This document shows, in pieces, positions 22,272 to 33,601 of a stretch of 64,000 nucleotides of DNA. The stretch's first letter is position 1, and the number at the start of each line of letters is the position of its first letter. The stretch lies in contig JADDMT010000032.1 in the NCBI GenBank assembly GCA_021401465.1, positions 124,001 through 188,000 on the forward strand, in the 5' to 3' direction. The notes below the pieces were generated by a model. That model was not told the DNA's origin. It ran no database searches and saw nothing but the letters and a program-made list of their open reading frames with translations. A program made the translations under genes and the position numbers. This stretch comes from Teratosphaeria epicoccoides. Taxonomy: Eukaryota; Ascomycota; Dothideomycetes; Mycosphaerellales; Teratosphaeriaceae.

Positions 22272-23634
22272 ACAAGGAGAATGTTCTCATTGGCCACCAC
22301 GAGCGCGAACTCCCTCAAAGCCGGATCCAAAAGCCCTTGGCATTCATCCGCATTTTTCTCGACATCATCTCTGTTTCTTCTGCTGACCACGTATCGGCGA
22401 ACAGATCCTCTAGTTCATCTTGACTTGGAGCGGAAGGAGGTAAGCATATGTCGCTGTGTGCAGAATTGTAATCGATGATAACTTGCAGCGAACGTATTGG
22501 CACGTTATGCTCGAATTCTGTTAGGAATGCCGAAGGATAGGTGTGGAGCAGTTGACGGACTGACATGGTTGAGTCGGGAAATACAACCAAGAGTGTCAAG
22601 AAAAGAGATGAGGTTCACACGCAATCATGGCAATCTCGTAAAAAGGGCTCTTGCCGTTGATCTCGAATGTATCTTTTGGCTCGAGAGGCAGGTCCAGGTC
22701 TTCTTTGATGGCAGCGCCATGATTCCTGAGCTTGCTGATGGCGGTGTCAGCAATGATCTTCCTTCCGCGGCCATGGTATGGGCTCGGATCAGACCCGTTT
22801 GGGCCCAGTGGTCCTCAATGCAACCTGTGCCCTCATCACTCAATTTCCAAACCTTGCAGTCTAATGTTGCCACCCTCACGCCGCCGACCTCGCCACGACG
22901 CCAACACGGTCAATGCTGTCGGTATACTGCTAACTCGCTTCCTTCTGCACCACTTCACCTCCAAACTTTACCCGTACAGTCCTCGCCGGTTCGAAGGCCC
23001 ATTCACCGAGCCACAGCACCCCGTTCCGAAGGTCAGCGGTGCGAAAGCCAGCTGCCACACCAGTAGCGGAACCAGCCGAGCTGCCTGCGCAGGTGGAGTG
23101 TCATAGGACAGCGGGATCGTTGCAGTCTAACCCGCCGTAGATGTAAAGGTTCTGGATCTGGCCTCCTGCAGGAGAGAAGCCGGGTCGAAGGTAGGGTTTC
23201 ATTTTGATTCCGCAGAATTCAGTCAGGTTAGCTTTGCCTCAAAGAATCATGCCTTCGCCTTCTCTGAGTCGTTTTACCAGCGGCGCTTTGCGCTTGGGCT
23301 TGCCTTCCAGGAACCCAGGGGAATCTGCAGCTAGTCCCCAGGCCTGTCCCTTCGTTCATAGTGAGAAAGACGTCATTGACGGTGAAAGGGACGCCATGGA
23401 GCGAGCCCCTCGTCGCCCTGGTCATGCCTGCTGTGCGCTCGGCATCCATTACTCGCGCTTGGGTGATGAGGAGATCTGTTGGGGCAACGGAGATCAGGGC
23501 ATTGAGGCGGAGACCGGAGTGATTGGTCTGGATGTCTGGGTGAGGTAGGCGCGAACAAGATCAACGGAGATCAGGATCTTGGTGGCAGGGAAGTTTTGAA
23601 TGCCGGCGCCTGTCAAGGTCAGGAGATCGAGCAT
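22272..23634 (-). pseudogene. Amidase-family pseudogene
   Basis: Minus-strand remnants of an amidase-signature enzyme scattered over three frames. In order: MLDLLTLT at the start, SVDLVRAYL, LISVAP, RGSLHGVPFTVNDVF (the usual catalytic-lysine VKD is now VND), GKANLTEF, the Ser-rich signature CAGSSAGSATGVAAG, FAPLTFGTG continuing to SVNGPSNRRGLYG, SKLRNHGAAIKEDLDLPL, RSLQVIIDYNSAHSD and DPALREFALVVANENILLV. Consecutive blocks need frame changes (after YLTQT, after LGTSC, inside AAGF, before DPALREF), and stops interrupt others (for example before GKANLTEF and before HSTCAGSS). The order matches intact fungal amidases, so this is one decayed gene, not random similarity. The far C-terminus is not recognisable. 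It starts about 430 bp from, and divergent to, the Zn2Cys6 regulator. Confidence 0.82.
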
Positions 23635-24065
23635 CTTGGTAATGGTGACTGATGATGATGTTGAGGCGAGATAGGCTCATGATATGCTGGGCGCATTGCG
23701 GTCGTTATGATTGCCGCAGGCAGCACAGTGCAGATGACCGCTCGGGAGACACATCATAGTGCCGGTGATGTACGCTGAAGATTCCTGTCGTTTCGCTGCA
23801 TCAACACAATTTCCGCTCCAGCACAGAACGTCGTTCATGATTACGAATTCATGATGATGGGACATCGTCACGTGCAATCTGGTACGACACTTGTGAAGGA
23901 TCCCGCGAGCTCCTCGTGATCCGCAGCTCTTCTCATGTCGCCCATGTCAACATCGGCTGGCTGGCTGCCCACTCCTGAATCCCCCCGCAGCATTCCAGGA
24001 GATGCAAGTCATCAAGGTCACTTGCCACCGCCACTTTGTCCGGCGACACGATTCCGCCGTCAGCT

Positions 24066-25940
24066 ATGTCCGCGCCGCAGAAACGCGGCAGAGCCTGTGA
24101 CAACTGCCATGACATCAAGATCAAGTGTGGGCTCAGCGAGACTGGAGAAGGGCCACCGTGTGAGCGGTGCGTGCGACTCACCAAAGACTGCACCATCACG
24201 CCGACGAAAAAGCAAAAGGACAGGGTAGCCGAACTCGAGGCTCAAGTCGAGGCTCTGACGCGTCTGCTCATGGCCCAGGGCATCGGACAGCGCGACGAGC
24301 TATCGCCAGATTCAAACAGGAGCGGCAGCTCAGCTCCCAGAAAGCGCAGACGTCACAATGCTGCGCAGCCCGTAGGTATTGTGGCGGTTGGAAACCCTGC
24401 CACTGCAAGCCTTGATCAGATAGTGCCCGTCTGCATGCAGCAGAAGCTGCTTGAGAAGTATCGAACAGACATGGTGCCTTGCTTTCCTATCGTACCAATT
24501 CCGGAGCACTGCGATCTGGAGGTCATGCGATCAACGCGACCGGCGCTTTTGCATGCCATTGTGTACGCAGCTTGTCCTGGTCTTCTCTCTCAGGACGCGC
24601 AGGAGGAGGTAGCTGCTCTGCTTATGGCGAACACACCTCATAGCATCATCACGACGCTGGAACCAGGCCTGGAGCTCGTGCAGGTACTTCACATTAGCAG
24701 CTCGTGGTACTGGATCCCGCGCAGGCATAAACATCTTGCCGCTTTCCAGTTTATTGATCATGCTTATGATGCAGCAGTGGAAGCTGGGCTTGATGACAAT
24801 GGAATGAACCCCGGTCCGGCGGAGCAGGAGTGTCATCCCATTGTTGATGTGTGGAGAGCGTGGATCGTTTGTCATATGCTGAGTGCTTCCTTAGCCGCAT
24901 TTCTGCGCAGACAAAAGAAGCCTGTCTGGACAAGTAACCATGAGAAGTGTCTGGGCTTGCTTCGGTACTCACCATTCGCTCTACCCAGCGATGATTTGCT
25001 TTGCCAGTATGTTCGCGCCGAGCGCATCTGTGAGCAGGTCATAGAAAAGCAAGAGTTGCTTGACGGGACCCGCGCCGTGGACATCACTGACGCAATCGTT
25101 CAGGACAATATGAGGACTTTGCAGAACCAAATTACCGATTGGAAGACGCAAATACCTGCTAGTCTCAAAAGACCAATGCTCCTCTTATGGCAACATATAG
25201 CAACTCTCTACCTCCATGAGCCAGTGTTGCACACGCAGACCAATAAGCACTCATTCGCTGCTCCATACATCGCGGAAAATCTCTCAGTCACAGATTTTCC
25301 TGCACCATTGGTAGCGCCTGAGCATATCACTTCGCTGGTCGCGGTGAGAGTGGCATGTCATGCAATAATAGACATCTATTGCGACATACCAATCAACATC
25401 ATGATGAGCCTGCCAGGCAAAATGTATCCAGCTCGACTCATGTATGCGATCTACATTCTCACCAAAGCCTACATTGCTACGACAGCCCAAGGCAACACCT
25501 TTGGCGCATTTCTGGATCCTAGTGATCTGCAAGTGGAAGCTAAGCTAGCCAAAATCGCCGACCTACGACACAAGGTTGTGGAGCAAGACCAATGCTCTGG
25601 ATCACAGACTATCATCTTGCACTCGATCGAGCGCATCAGTGACTGGTTTGACAGCTACAAGAGCATGCTACGTGAGGCTCAGGACACGACTGACATGCGA
25701 GATTGGCAGCCTGCCATTCCAGACCTTCGCATGCCTGAGGATCTGTCCTATACCGACTGGGACAGCTTCTTTTCCATGCCGGCCGACCTGAGTAATGTTC
25801 CTGGCGACGACGCGCAAGATGATCTACAAACTTCTTCGCTCTTTGCCCTTGATGGACGAGATGATATGCAGCAGTCATCTGATGCTTTACTGGGATCTGA
25901 TTGGAACCTGCCGTCTGCGGCTGGGCTGTCTAATATCTGA
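24066..25940 (+). CDS. Zn(II)2Cys6 transcription factor
   Basis: Single exon, 624 residues from ATG at 24066; the frame runs ten codons further upstream but begins with TTG. The N-terminus has the binuclear zinc cluster: CDNCHDIKIKC, then PPCERC and KDC, followed by a basic linker and a short heptad-like helix (VAELEAQVEALTRLL) for dimerisation. The rest resembles the fungal-specific regulatory region of Leu3/War1-like factors (PCFPIVPIPEHCDLEVMRSTRPALLHAIVYAA). The C-terminal 60 residues are acidic with scattered aromatics, a plausible activation domain. It is divergent to the amidase pseudogene and upstream, on the same strand, of the permease and P450, suggesting it regulated them (inference). 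No stop or frameshift seen, so it may still be functional. Confidence 0.88.
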   Translation: MSAPQKRGRACDNCHDIKIKCGLSETGEGPPCERCVRLTKDCTITPTKKQKDRVAELEAQVEALTRLLMAQGIGQRDELSPDSNRSGSSAPRKRRRHNAAQPVGIVAVGNPATASLDQIVPVCMQQKLLEKYRTDMVPCFPIVPIPEHCDLEVMRSTRPALLHAIVYAACPGLLSQDAQEEVAALLMANTPHSIITTLEPGLELVQVLHISSSWYWIPRRHKHLAAFQFIDHAYDAAVEAGLDDNGMNPGPAEQECHPIVDVWRAWIVCHMLSASLAAFLRRQKKPVWTSNHEKCLGLLRYSPFALPSDDLLCQYVRAERICEQVIEKQELLDGTRAVDITDAIVQDNMRTLQNQITDWKTQIPASLKRPMLLLWQHIATLYLHEPVLHTQTNKHSFAAPYIAENLSVTDFPAPLVAPEHITSLVAVRVACHAIIDIYCDIPINIMMSLPGKMYPARLMYAIYILTKAYIATTAQGNTFGAFLDPSDLQVEAKLAKIADLRHKVVEQDQCSGSQTIILHSIERISDWFDSYKSMLREAQDTTDMRDWQPAIPDLRMPEDLSYTDWDSFFSMPADLSNVPGDDAQDDLQTSSLFALDGRDDMQQSSDALLGSDWNLPSAAGLSNI

Positions 25941-26733
25941 GACCATCAGACTTGTGAGCGCCTGTCCGTCCGACGCTTGTTCCGCTCCTGCCAGCAACTG
26001 CGATCACATCGTCGGCTTCACCTCTGCTGATCCGCATTCACTGCAGCGGTCAAGGGACCACTTGTGATCTAAATGGTCTTTTGAAGATGTCGAGAGGCAT
26101 CCGCTGCCCGCGTCCCCAGCGATATGACCCCTTCAACCTGTCAACTATATCAGACAGGCAAGCTCTCCGGCCGATGCATCAGCTAGAACAACGTGTAGAG
26201 CACGGACATCGCTCTATCGTGCCAGATCTTCGAATACATAGATTCCACACTCGATCAAGCGTCAACGAGTATAATTCGTTCTTGCCATACCGCATATGGA
26301 GTTAGATCGGTGAAAAATGCCGAAAGCGATGGGACCCCAATCCTGGGCAGCCCACCAATCATGGTGCGTCGTTTGACTGGATAAGATCAAGTAAAAAGCT
26401 GCTCCGGGCCCCGGGGTTGTCTTTTGCGGGGGCCTCTGGCGATACCAATGATAAGGTCGGCCTCATACGACGAGAGCCTTGCCAAATGGAGTAATGATAG
26501 CGGAAAACTGCACAGTATCGTAGCAGAGACTCTTCAGCATGCATATGGTCCCGTCTAGATTGACGTGAGCTGCGTCGTTGCGAAGATATTAGTGTTGAGC
26601 AAGTTGTCCGTCAACTACCCTTTGCTTGTCAAGGGAGGGAACTGCTGTGAGCTCTCGGGCCAACTGCGTTGTCACGACCTGACCGACGGGTTAGTATAGC
26701 ATCGCTGCGCCTTTAAGCCACGCGTTCGGCGTC
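25941..26733. other. Intergenic between regulator and permease pseudogene
   Basis: About 790 bp; no gene supported. It presumably contains the former permease promoter. Confidence 0.5.
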
Positions 26734-28772
26734 ATGGGCACGCTCGGCGATTCCTGGCTCGGCCACTTCATGAAGAAGATCGAAGTCGATCATGAGTTTG
26801 GGTTAAGCGACGCGCAGCTCATGTTGGCGAATGAAGACCTCAAACCAGTGGAGCCCCAAAGACGGCAGTGGAGGGCACGCAATTTTGTGGCTTTCTGGAT
26901 CGCAGACTCCTTCAACATCAACACCTGGATGATCAGCAGCACCAATGTCGCCGACGGGATGAGCTGATGGCAGTCATGGTTGTAAGTAAAGCCAAAGGAA
27001 ATTCTGTGATCTCATAGGTCAATCAGATGGATGCTTGAATCCATGTCTGACAACGCTGTCAAAGCGTCACTGGACAAATTGTTATTCGACTGAGGAAGTC
27101 ACTGATGTTTCCTGCCTATTTGAGAAATGGACTGATCTCTGCCTCAGATGCGTCTGGATTGGGTACTCGATTGCGGGCGCCTTCGTTTGTTTGACTGGTC
27201 GAATCGGTGCCAAATACCATATCTCATTTCCTGTCGTTAGTCGATCGTCTTTCGGGATCTGTGGAGCCCTATGGCCAGTCCTGAACCGAGCTGGTATGGC
27301 ATGCGTCTGGTATGGTGTGCAGGCCTGGATACATGGCACCTGCGTCCAGTTAATGATTAGCTCGATCTGGCGCTCCTGGGACTCATATGCTGCTGGCCAA
27401 AATACTATGCCAGCGAGCTCGGGCACCAATACGAGAGATTCCGTCAGCTTTTTCCTGTTCTGGAGCGGCTCTTTGATCTTCATACATCCCAGTGCATAAG
27501 ATCCGCCATCTGTTCACTGTCAAGGTCAGGATCTACGAGTGGGAGGAAAGATCTTGTTTGAGACATGTACTGACCTGCTACATATGACTTTTTCAGGCCG
27601 TGTTCGTCCCAATTTGTGGCATTGCCTTCTTCGCCTGGGCTATCGCTCGCGCAAACGAAATTGGTCCGATAGTGCATCAGGAGGGAACCCTGCACGGAGG
27701 TGCTCTGGGATAGGCCATGGTGAAAGGCATCATGAACGGAATTGCCAACTTTGCGACGCTCATTGTCAATGATCCCGACTTTTCACGCTTCGCGAGGAAG
27801 CCGCAAGACGCACTCAGGTCGCAGCTGCTCACGATCCCGTTCGGCTTCGCTATCACTAGTTTTATCGGCATCATCGTGTCGAGTTCATCATCAGTCATCT
27901 TCGGAGGCGATCCGATTTGGTCCCCACTCACCCTTCTCCAGAAATTTCTTGACCAGGAGAATGTCACGAGCGCCACACGTTTCGGCGTGTTCATCATTGC
28001 AGCAGGGTTTACGCTTGCTCAACTCGGTACGAACATCGCAGCAAACTCAGTCAGTGCTGGAACAGACATGACTGCACTTTTCCCGCGATTCTCGGTAGGT
28101 TTTCAATGGGCAGCAGGGCATATGAGACATTGACTGACCTGCTACCCGTCATAGAATATCCGCCGCGGTGGGTACATTAGTGCAGCCGTTGGACTAGCCA
28201 TGTGCCCGTGGCATCTGCTTCCAAGTAGCAACAACTTCACGACCTATCTTTCGGCCTACTCTGTCTTCCTGTCGTCGATTGCAGGCGTCATCGTCAGCGA
28301 TTACTGTGTGATTAGGCGAGGATATCTCCAGACTCGCGACCTCTACTCTGCTCAAAGCACGGGACCTTACTGGTACACTTTCGGCATCCACTGGCGGGCG
28401 TATGCGGCTTACGTTGCGGGCATCTTGATCAATGTGGTGGGTTTCGCTGGTGCAGTGCGCGCTAAAGTTCCCGAGGGTGCGACGTATATATACAACCGTA
28501 AGTCTTGTCCAGACGAGACATACACTGGCAAGAGACTAATCTATCGTCAAGTCGACTTCTTTGCTGGTTTCATCATCAGTTTTCTGATGTACTGGTGCCT
28601 TTGCAAAGTGTCGCCGGTCCCGGCTACGAGCGACCGTTGGCTTGAGGTTGACGAAGATGCGACCGGACGGAACGCGTCGCTCACCTATGGGGTTGAGAGC
28701 TATGATGTCGAGGGTGGGTGGGGACTTCCATCAGACCATGTCAAGGGAGCTGTACCAAAAGCCATGGATTGA
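26734..28772 (+). pseudogene. NCS1-family permease (uracil/allantoin type), disrupted
   Basis: Five exons inferred: 26734..26981, 27148..27524, 27597..28094, 28155..28497 and 28552..28772, all with good splice sites. The product aligns by eye along its whole length with Fur4/Dal4-type permeases: MKKIEV, NFVAFWIADSFNINTWM, CVWIGYSIAGAF, GRIGAKYHISFPVV, NTMPASSGTNTRDSVSFF, KIRHLFTVK, FATLIVNDPDFSRFARKP, GTNIAANSVSAGTDMTAL, NIRRGGYISAA and a C-terminal RAYAAYVAGI. Three lesions break it. TGA at 26965 stands where relatives have Trp-Trp. A frameshift near 27482-27499 creates a stop just before VHKIRHLF. TAG at 27711 falls inside ALG-AMVKG. Splice sites and most residues are intact, so decay is recent, or the lesions are assembly errors. 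Confidence 0.85.
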
Positions 28773-29371
28773 TTGGGCCAGCGGTATAGTAGGCCACTCG
28801 CCCGTCAGAAGCCACTACTTGAGTGACCCAGGCTCACGGTCGACTGAGGCAGCTTTTTGAAGCCGTTAAGGACGCAAGGTTTTGACTGACGGAACAAGTA
28901 TGCTTGGCGTCATATTTTTAACATTGGCTGCTTGTTGACAGCGTGGTTGAACAATGATTGGCAAATGACTGATGGTTGGCCTCAAATCTTCGATCAAACC
29001 GCTAGTCTCCTCATCAGTGAGCGACAGTTCGATTGAGGAAATAAATCTGCAGCGGAAGCAAGTAGTGATGTGTCGCATTGAAGCTGTGATATAACGAATG
29101 AGCATGACATTAAAATGCTCGGCTGAGAACCGATATTCAGCGATGGGCCACGGGGGCCGCCTGCCAGATGCAGCTGATAGGCGTATGCTCAATAGAAGCT
29201 GATAGGCAGCTTCTCCACTTCCTCTCGAGCTGACGCTTTTGCAACCTGCATCTTCTCTAGAGGCGGGTCTGTGGCTGCCAGTTCGACAGAGCCTCCTTTG
29301 CAGGGCTTTGCCGTTGAGGAAGACCGCAAACGCTTTCGTTGCCATTGTTGACACAGCACATTTTGAGCAGG
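28773..29371. other. Intergenic between permease pseudogene and P450
   Basis: About 600 bp. A 175-codon minus-strand frame (28866-29393) shows no domain and overlaps the P450 promoter; I do not call it a gene. Confidence 0.5.
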
Positions 29372-29419
29372 ATGGCGGCTCTACATTTTCCATGGAGTTT
29401 TGGTCAGGGTAGCCCTGTC

Positions 29420-31348
29420 ATGGCGTGGTTATTGGGCCTCGCGCTTGCTGCTGCCTCTCTTTACGGCATCTATGCGGTTGGTCGTTCGGATCGACCTGCG
29501 CAATGCTCTTGCTGATTCGGCCCAGGTGATCACAGCAACTGACATACCAATGGTTAAAGGCATCTTCGAAGTGCCCGGAGCTCTGCCTATAGTGGGACAT
29601 CTACTCGAGCTCGGCGATGATCATGCCTCCGTCTGCGAGGTGAGCGAACGCCTTGAATGCGTACGTGTTGCAAACGTTGATCGCGAAGACAGAAATGGTG
29701 GCGCCAGTACAAACACTCAGTGTTCCAGATCAGGCTGGGCAACACAAGAGCGATCGTTGTCAACAGTTTCGACGACTGCAAACGAATGCTCATCGGCAAC
29801 CAATCTGCTGTAATTGATCGACCAAAGCTGTAAGTCCACCATATGGCTCATGATCAAGCATCGACAAACCCATGGAAGACTGACGGTGTCTCTCAGATAC
29901 ACATTTCATGGGGTCATATCATCCACACAAGGCTTCACCATTGGATCTTCGCCATGGGACGAGAGCTGCAAGGTGATCTTTCCGATCGTCATTCTCAATG
30001 CGGTGTGGGAAGAGTCCTGCTCACATTTACCAGAACAAGCGCAAAGGAGCCGGTCAGACGCTAGGTGGCCCAATGATCAAGACGTATCATCCGATGTTCG
30101 ACCTCGAGACGTACTCCATCATACGTGATCTCAGCAAAGGCGGCGAGACATACCTCAATATTCGGCCATACTTGCAGAGATATGCTCTCAACACCACCTT
30201 GACACTGTGCTATGGTATTCGAATGGACAGGTATGGGTCAAAGCCGAAGTCGAACGACGCAATGCTGATAAGCAATCCTTAGTGTCTGGGATGACATGCT
30301 GCGCGAGGTTCTCGAAGTAGGCAGTGCCATCTCTTTGCTGCGCTCGGCGTCAGAGAACTACCAGTAAGCATCATCACGCCGATAATCCATGTCGATGTCC
30401 ATGATTAATGCATTCGCTCATCTCACCCGCAGAGATTACATTCCCATTCTCCGCTACCTCCCAAACAACGAAAAGACAGCTCGTAGCAAGAGTCTACGTG
30501 ACCGGCGAGACAAGTATCTCAACGAGCTATTGACCCGTGTACGAGAGATGATCAAACAAGGCATCGACAAGCCATGTGTCTCGGCAGCCATGCTCAAGGA
30601 CGAGGAGACGAAACTCAGTGGCGTCGAGGTCTCATCGATCTGCCTGTCCCTTGTATCCGGGGGCTTCGAGACTATCCCTGGCACTCTCACAAGTTGCATT
30701 GGCTCACTCTCCACACCTCACGGACAAGTCTTCCAGGAACGGGCATTTCAGGATATCAAGCGCCACTATCCTGACATCGAAGATGCCTGGTCGAGCTCCG
30801 TCGCTGCTGAAGACGTGCCGTACGTGAATGCCATCGTCAAAGAAGCGGGAAGATACTACACCGTCTCCTCCATGTCGTTGCCGAGAAAGGCTTACACCGA
30901 CATCCAATGGGACGGTGCCACGATTCCGAAAGGTACCGTGATACTCATCAATGCCCAAGCTGCCAATCACGAGCCAGAGCACTTTGGTCCCGACGCCGGT
31001 GTCTTCAACCCAGAACGCTGGTTAACCAGCATCTCGCCACCACAAGAGAACCTACCAACCGGACTGCAGCACATGTCATTTGGTGCGGGCAGCCGGGCGT
31101 GCTCTGGGCAACATATTGCCAGCAGACTGTTGTACACGGCCGTGGTCCGGTTGCTATGCAGTTTCAAGATCGTGGCCAGTGAAGAAGAGCCGCCGAATAC
31201 CGATTATGTGGAGTACAATCAGTTCAAAAGTGCTCTCGTGGCTATCCCGAGAGATTTCAAGGTCAAGCTCATTCCGAGAGATGTGGACCTGACGGCCGAG
31301 TGTTTGAGACAGGCGGAAGTGAGGACAAGGGACGCTTATGTGCAGTAG
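29420..31348 (+). CDS. Cytochrome P450, phenylacetate hydroxylase-like (CYP504 type)
   Basis: Seven exons: 29420..29476, 29526..29639, 29693..29829, 29897..29972, 30034..30230, 30283..30363 and 30433..31348, giving 525 residues; an in-frame ATG at 29372 is an alternative start. An N-terminal membrane anchor (MAWLLGLALAAASLYG) is followed by IFEVPGALPIVGHLLELGDDH, WWRQYKHSVFQIRLGNTR, YTFHGVISSTQGFTIGSSPWD, and an I-helix GGFETI. Then come ExxR in KEAGRYY, NPERW, and heme loop FGAGSRACSG with its cysteine ligand. Overall sequence closely recalls the phenylacetate 2-hydroxylase family (PhacA/PhacB), which opens aromatic breakdown via homogentisate. The first intron has a weak GTTGGT donor, but splicing is needed to keep frame. 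No lesion found, so this member of the neighbourhood looks intact. Confidence 0.87.
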
Positions 31349-31624
31349 CCACTGCCACTGTGTGTGCGAGCTATATGCGCCATCTACATTTATTGTCGGA
31401 GTTGAGAACGTCCCACAAAATGTGAAAGCTCTGGCAGAGGTTGCAGCTACCTCCCAATGCCCAAGGCCAGGGTCGAACAGCTGTCATTATTACCCCCGCA
31501 GTATGTTCACTTGGACCCTCGAGACATGTCACCGTCTGCATGTTGCTTCAGACCTCATGAGAGCGCGGCCGAGTCAGTCGGCACGTCATAGATGTCCTGC
31601 CTCGTGGACTTGATCTTGGACATT

Positions 31625-33601
31625 CTATTGCTCATGCTTTGTTGGTGAGAGGGTGTAATGCTCCCAGTCAAGCGGCGGAAGTTCGTCTGGTGGCGACCGA
31701 GAGGGCTCTGCGCCAGCAAGGAAATTCGACCAGCGACTGTCACCTGTGGAAGACTTCGCTCGATCGTGGCGTTGGGCACTATTACAAAAGCTTCCCAGCT
31801 CATGGTGCTTCGGCCTGCTCAAGACTCGCGAACGCACATCCGACGCAGAGCTGTCAGCCCAATCAGGCTGCCCGGCTGTGCCATTCACGGACGTGTCAAG
31901 ACCACGAACGTTAGCTTCGAACTCGGATGTATTATTAGCAGCAAAGCGTGCTTCGCCTGATCGATCATGCTCTCCGACACGAAGAGGCTGCTCAGATGAC
32001 TCGCTATTGTAGTCATCCACACCGCAAAATTCTCTCCAGAGTGCATTCGTCTTGTCAGCTTCCCACGTGGTTGATTCCATCGGCCGTGAAGGTCGCTTGG
32101 ATAGGCGATCATAGATTTTCAAAGATGCCGGAGCCGACTGATCCGTACTTGAACGGCTTGGGTCCTCCTGTTCGGCATTGCGAAATGCTGTGATCTGTGT
32201 GCCATGCCCTCTGGGTGTAGACAGCAGAGGCAAATGTTGATCTATGCGAGCTCTCTCGATGCTAGCTGCAGCGCGATGGTCATTGTCCGAATCTGTCTGG
32301 TGCATGCTTGATGATTTGAGCGCTGCCGCAGAAATATGGCTGGAGGAGTCTTGCGGTATACCAACAGTCACACGCCAACGATCCTCATCATGCATATGAT
32401 CAATGAATCGACCGCCCAAATCCTGGACCGTGTCGACTTTGACGGACAGTCCGTGTTGGTGAGCCTGTGTAGATGGGTCTGTTGCCTCAAGTTTGGCTGG
32501 ACGTGTTCTAGAGTCCAGATGCCGCCACAACAGATCATCAACGTCCCGATTACTACCCTGCGACGCCTCCACAACATGCTGCAGCTCCGAGAGATATCCA
32601 TCCTTCGCATAGTGCTGGTCTGGTAGATCAGTTGCTTGCAGCGAGTCATCGTGAGCATCCTGAGCTTGACGAAAATCTTCGCCGTCGTGGAACGCAGAAG
32701 CTTCACATCGCGCTGTCGTGGCCGGCCCTTCCCCGATGGCAACTCTGCCGACGACGGATTCCATCGGGGCTTGATTCAACTCACAGCTGTCGCCGTCGTC
32801 GCCAAGTAGCATTGACTCCTCAGACAGTGGTCCAAACTCCGTAGAAGGCTGGCGCATGCTGGTGTGCCTCGAAGGCTGTGAGTACCGCGATGGCGCGGTC
32901 TGGGTTGCAAGGGCGTCGGTACCAATTCTGATGTCAACATCGTGGGCGGGCAACGCACCGCTCATCAAAGCATCCGCATTGGGCATGCGCGCCTCGAAAA
33001 GGGGCGTGTGCACACGAGGACCAGCTGGTTTCGAGCAGTGCGGAGACTTTCTTATTTTCCGCCGGCGGCCGACCTGATCCCTCTCACTTGCTGATGGGAA
33101 ACGAATGATTGGCGCAGAACGTTTCTTGGACAGCCCGAGCCAGTCCGTACGAGCAAGGAGGTGCTGCTTGTTGGCGTGCAGCTGCTCCGCTTCAGTGAGA
33201 AGGATAGAATCTCGTTTGGGCAGCGGGAACAGAGAGTTGCCTTTCTCGATGTTACCGGAACGTGGTGGTCTGTGAAGTCTGATCGGTGCTGCTATGTGAG
33301 CAACGCCGGCTGATCGTGCTTGGATGGTGGAAGGATCAGCTTGCGAGGGGGAGCTCTTCCGTGTTGCCTGCTGCATGGGTGTTTTGGGGGTACGAGGCCT
33401 TCCATGCTGCATCATCGCATCCTCCTCTGGGCGGCGGCTGTGCTTGGCGCCATAATATTCAGGCTTGAAGGTGCGTTGCGTGTTCGACGAGTCCTGCAGA
33501 GTCCCCCGAACTTTGGCAAAATGAGCCTTTTGCTTCTGCAGCGTGGCATGATTCCTGCCGCCAGCAGCGAACCGCCGCCGCGCGCCGCCCGTCCAATCCA
33601 T
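31625..33601 (-). CDS. Conserved fungal protein of unknown function, mostly disordered
   Basis: 658 residues from ATG at 33601. The open frame runs 24 codons upstream but starts at TTG. The N-terminus MDWTGGARRRFA and LQKQKAHFAKVR looks like the most conserved part. A second conserved-looking patch is LLARTDWLGLSKKRSAP with IIRFPSASERD and GRRRKIRKSP, which is basic and could be a nuclear signal. The rest is polar, Ser/Asp/His-rich and lacks membrane segments or catalytic motifs. I recognise the opening as a type seen in other filamentous ascomycetes but cannot name a function. No intron needed. Confidence 0.72.
   Translation of the reverse strand: MDWTGGARRRFAAGGRNHATLQKQKAHFAKVRGTLQDSSNTQRTFKPEYYGAKHSRRPEEDAMMQHGRPRTPKTPMQQATRKSSPSQADPSTIQARSAGVAHIAAPIRLHRPPRSGNIEKGNSLFPLPKRDSILLTEAEQLHANKQHLLARTDWLGLSKKRSAPIIRFPSASERDQVGRRRKIRKSPHCSKPAGPRVHTPLFEARMPNADALMSGALPAHDVDIRIGTDALATQTAPSRYSQPSRHTSMRQPSTEFGPLSEESMLLGDDGDSCELNQAPMESVVGRVAIGEGPATTARCEASAFHDGEDFRQAQDAHDDSLQATDLPDQHYAKDGYLSELQHVVEASQGSNRDVDDLLWRHLDSRTRPAKLEATDPSTQAHQHGLSVKVDTVQDLGGRFIDHMHDEDRWRVTVGIPQDSSSHISAAALKSSSMHQTDSDNDHRAAASIERARIDQHLPLLSTPRGHGTQITAFRNAEQEDPSRSSTDQSAPASLKIYDRLSKRPSRPMESTTWEADKTNALWREFCGVDDYNSESSEQPLRVGEHDRSGEARFAANNTSEFEANVRGLDTSVNGTAGQPDWADSSASDVRSRVLSRPKHHELGSFCNSAQRHDRAKSSTGDSRWSNFLAGAEPSRSPPDELPPLDWEHYTLSPTKHEQ

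Noticed and set aside
24036..24065. Upstream extension of the Zn2Cys6 protein
   Set aside because: The extended frame starts with TTG; ATG at 24066 precedes the zinc cluster closely, as usual.
28866..29393. 175-codon minus-strand open frame between permease and P450
   Set aside because: No recognisable domain or splice structure, and it overlaps the P450 promoter and possible upstream start codon.
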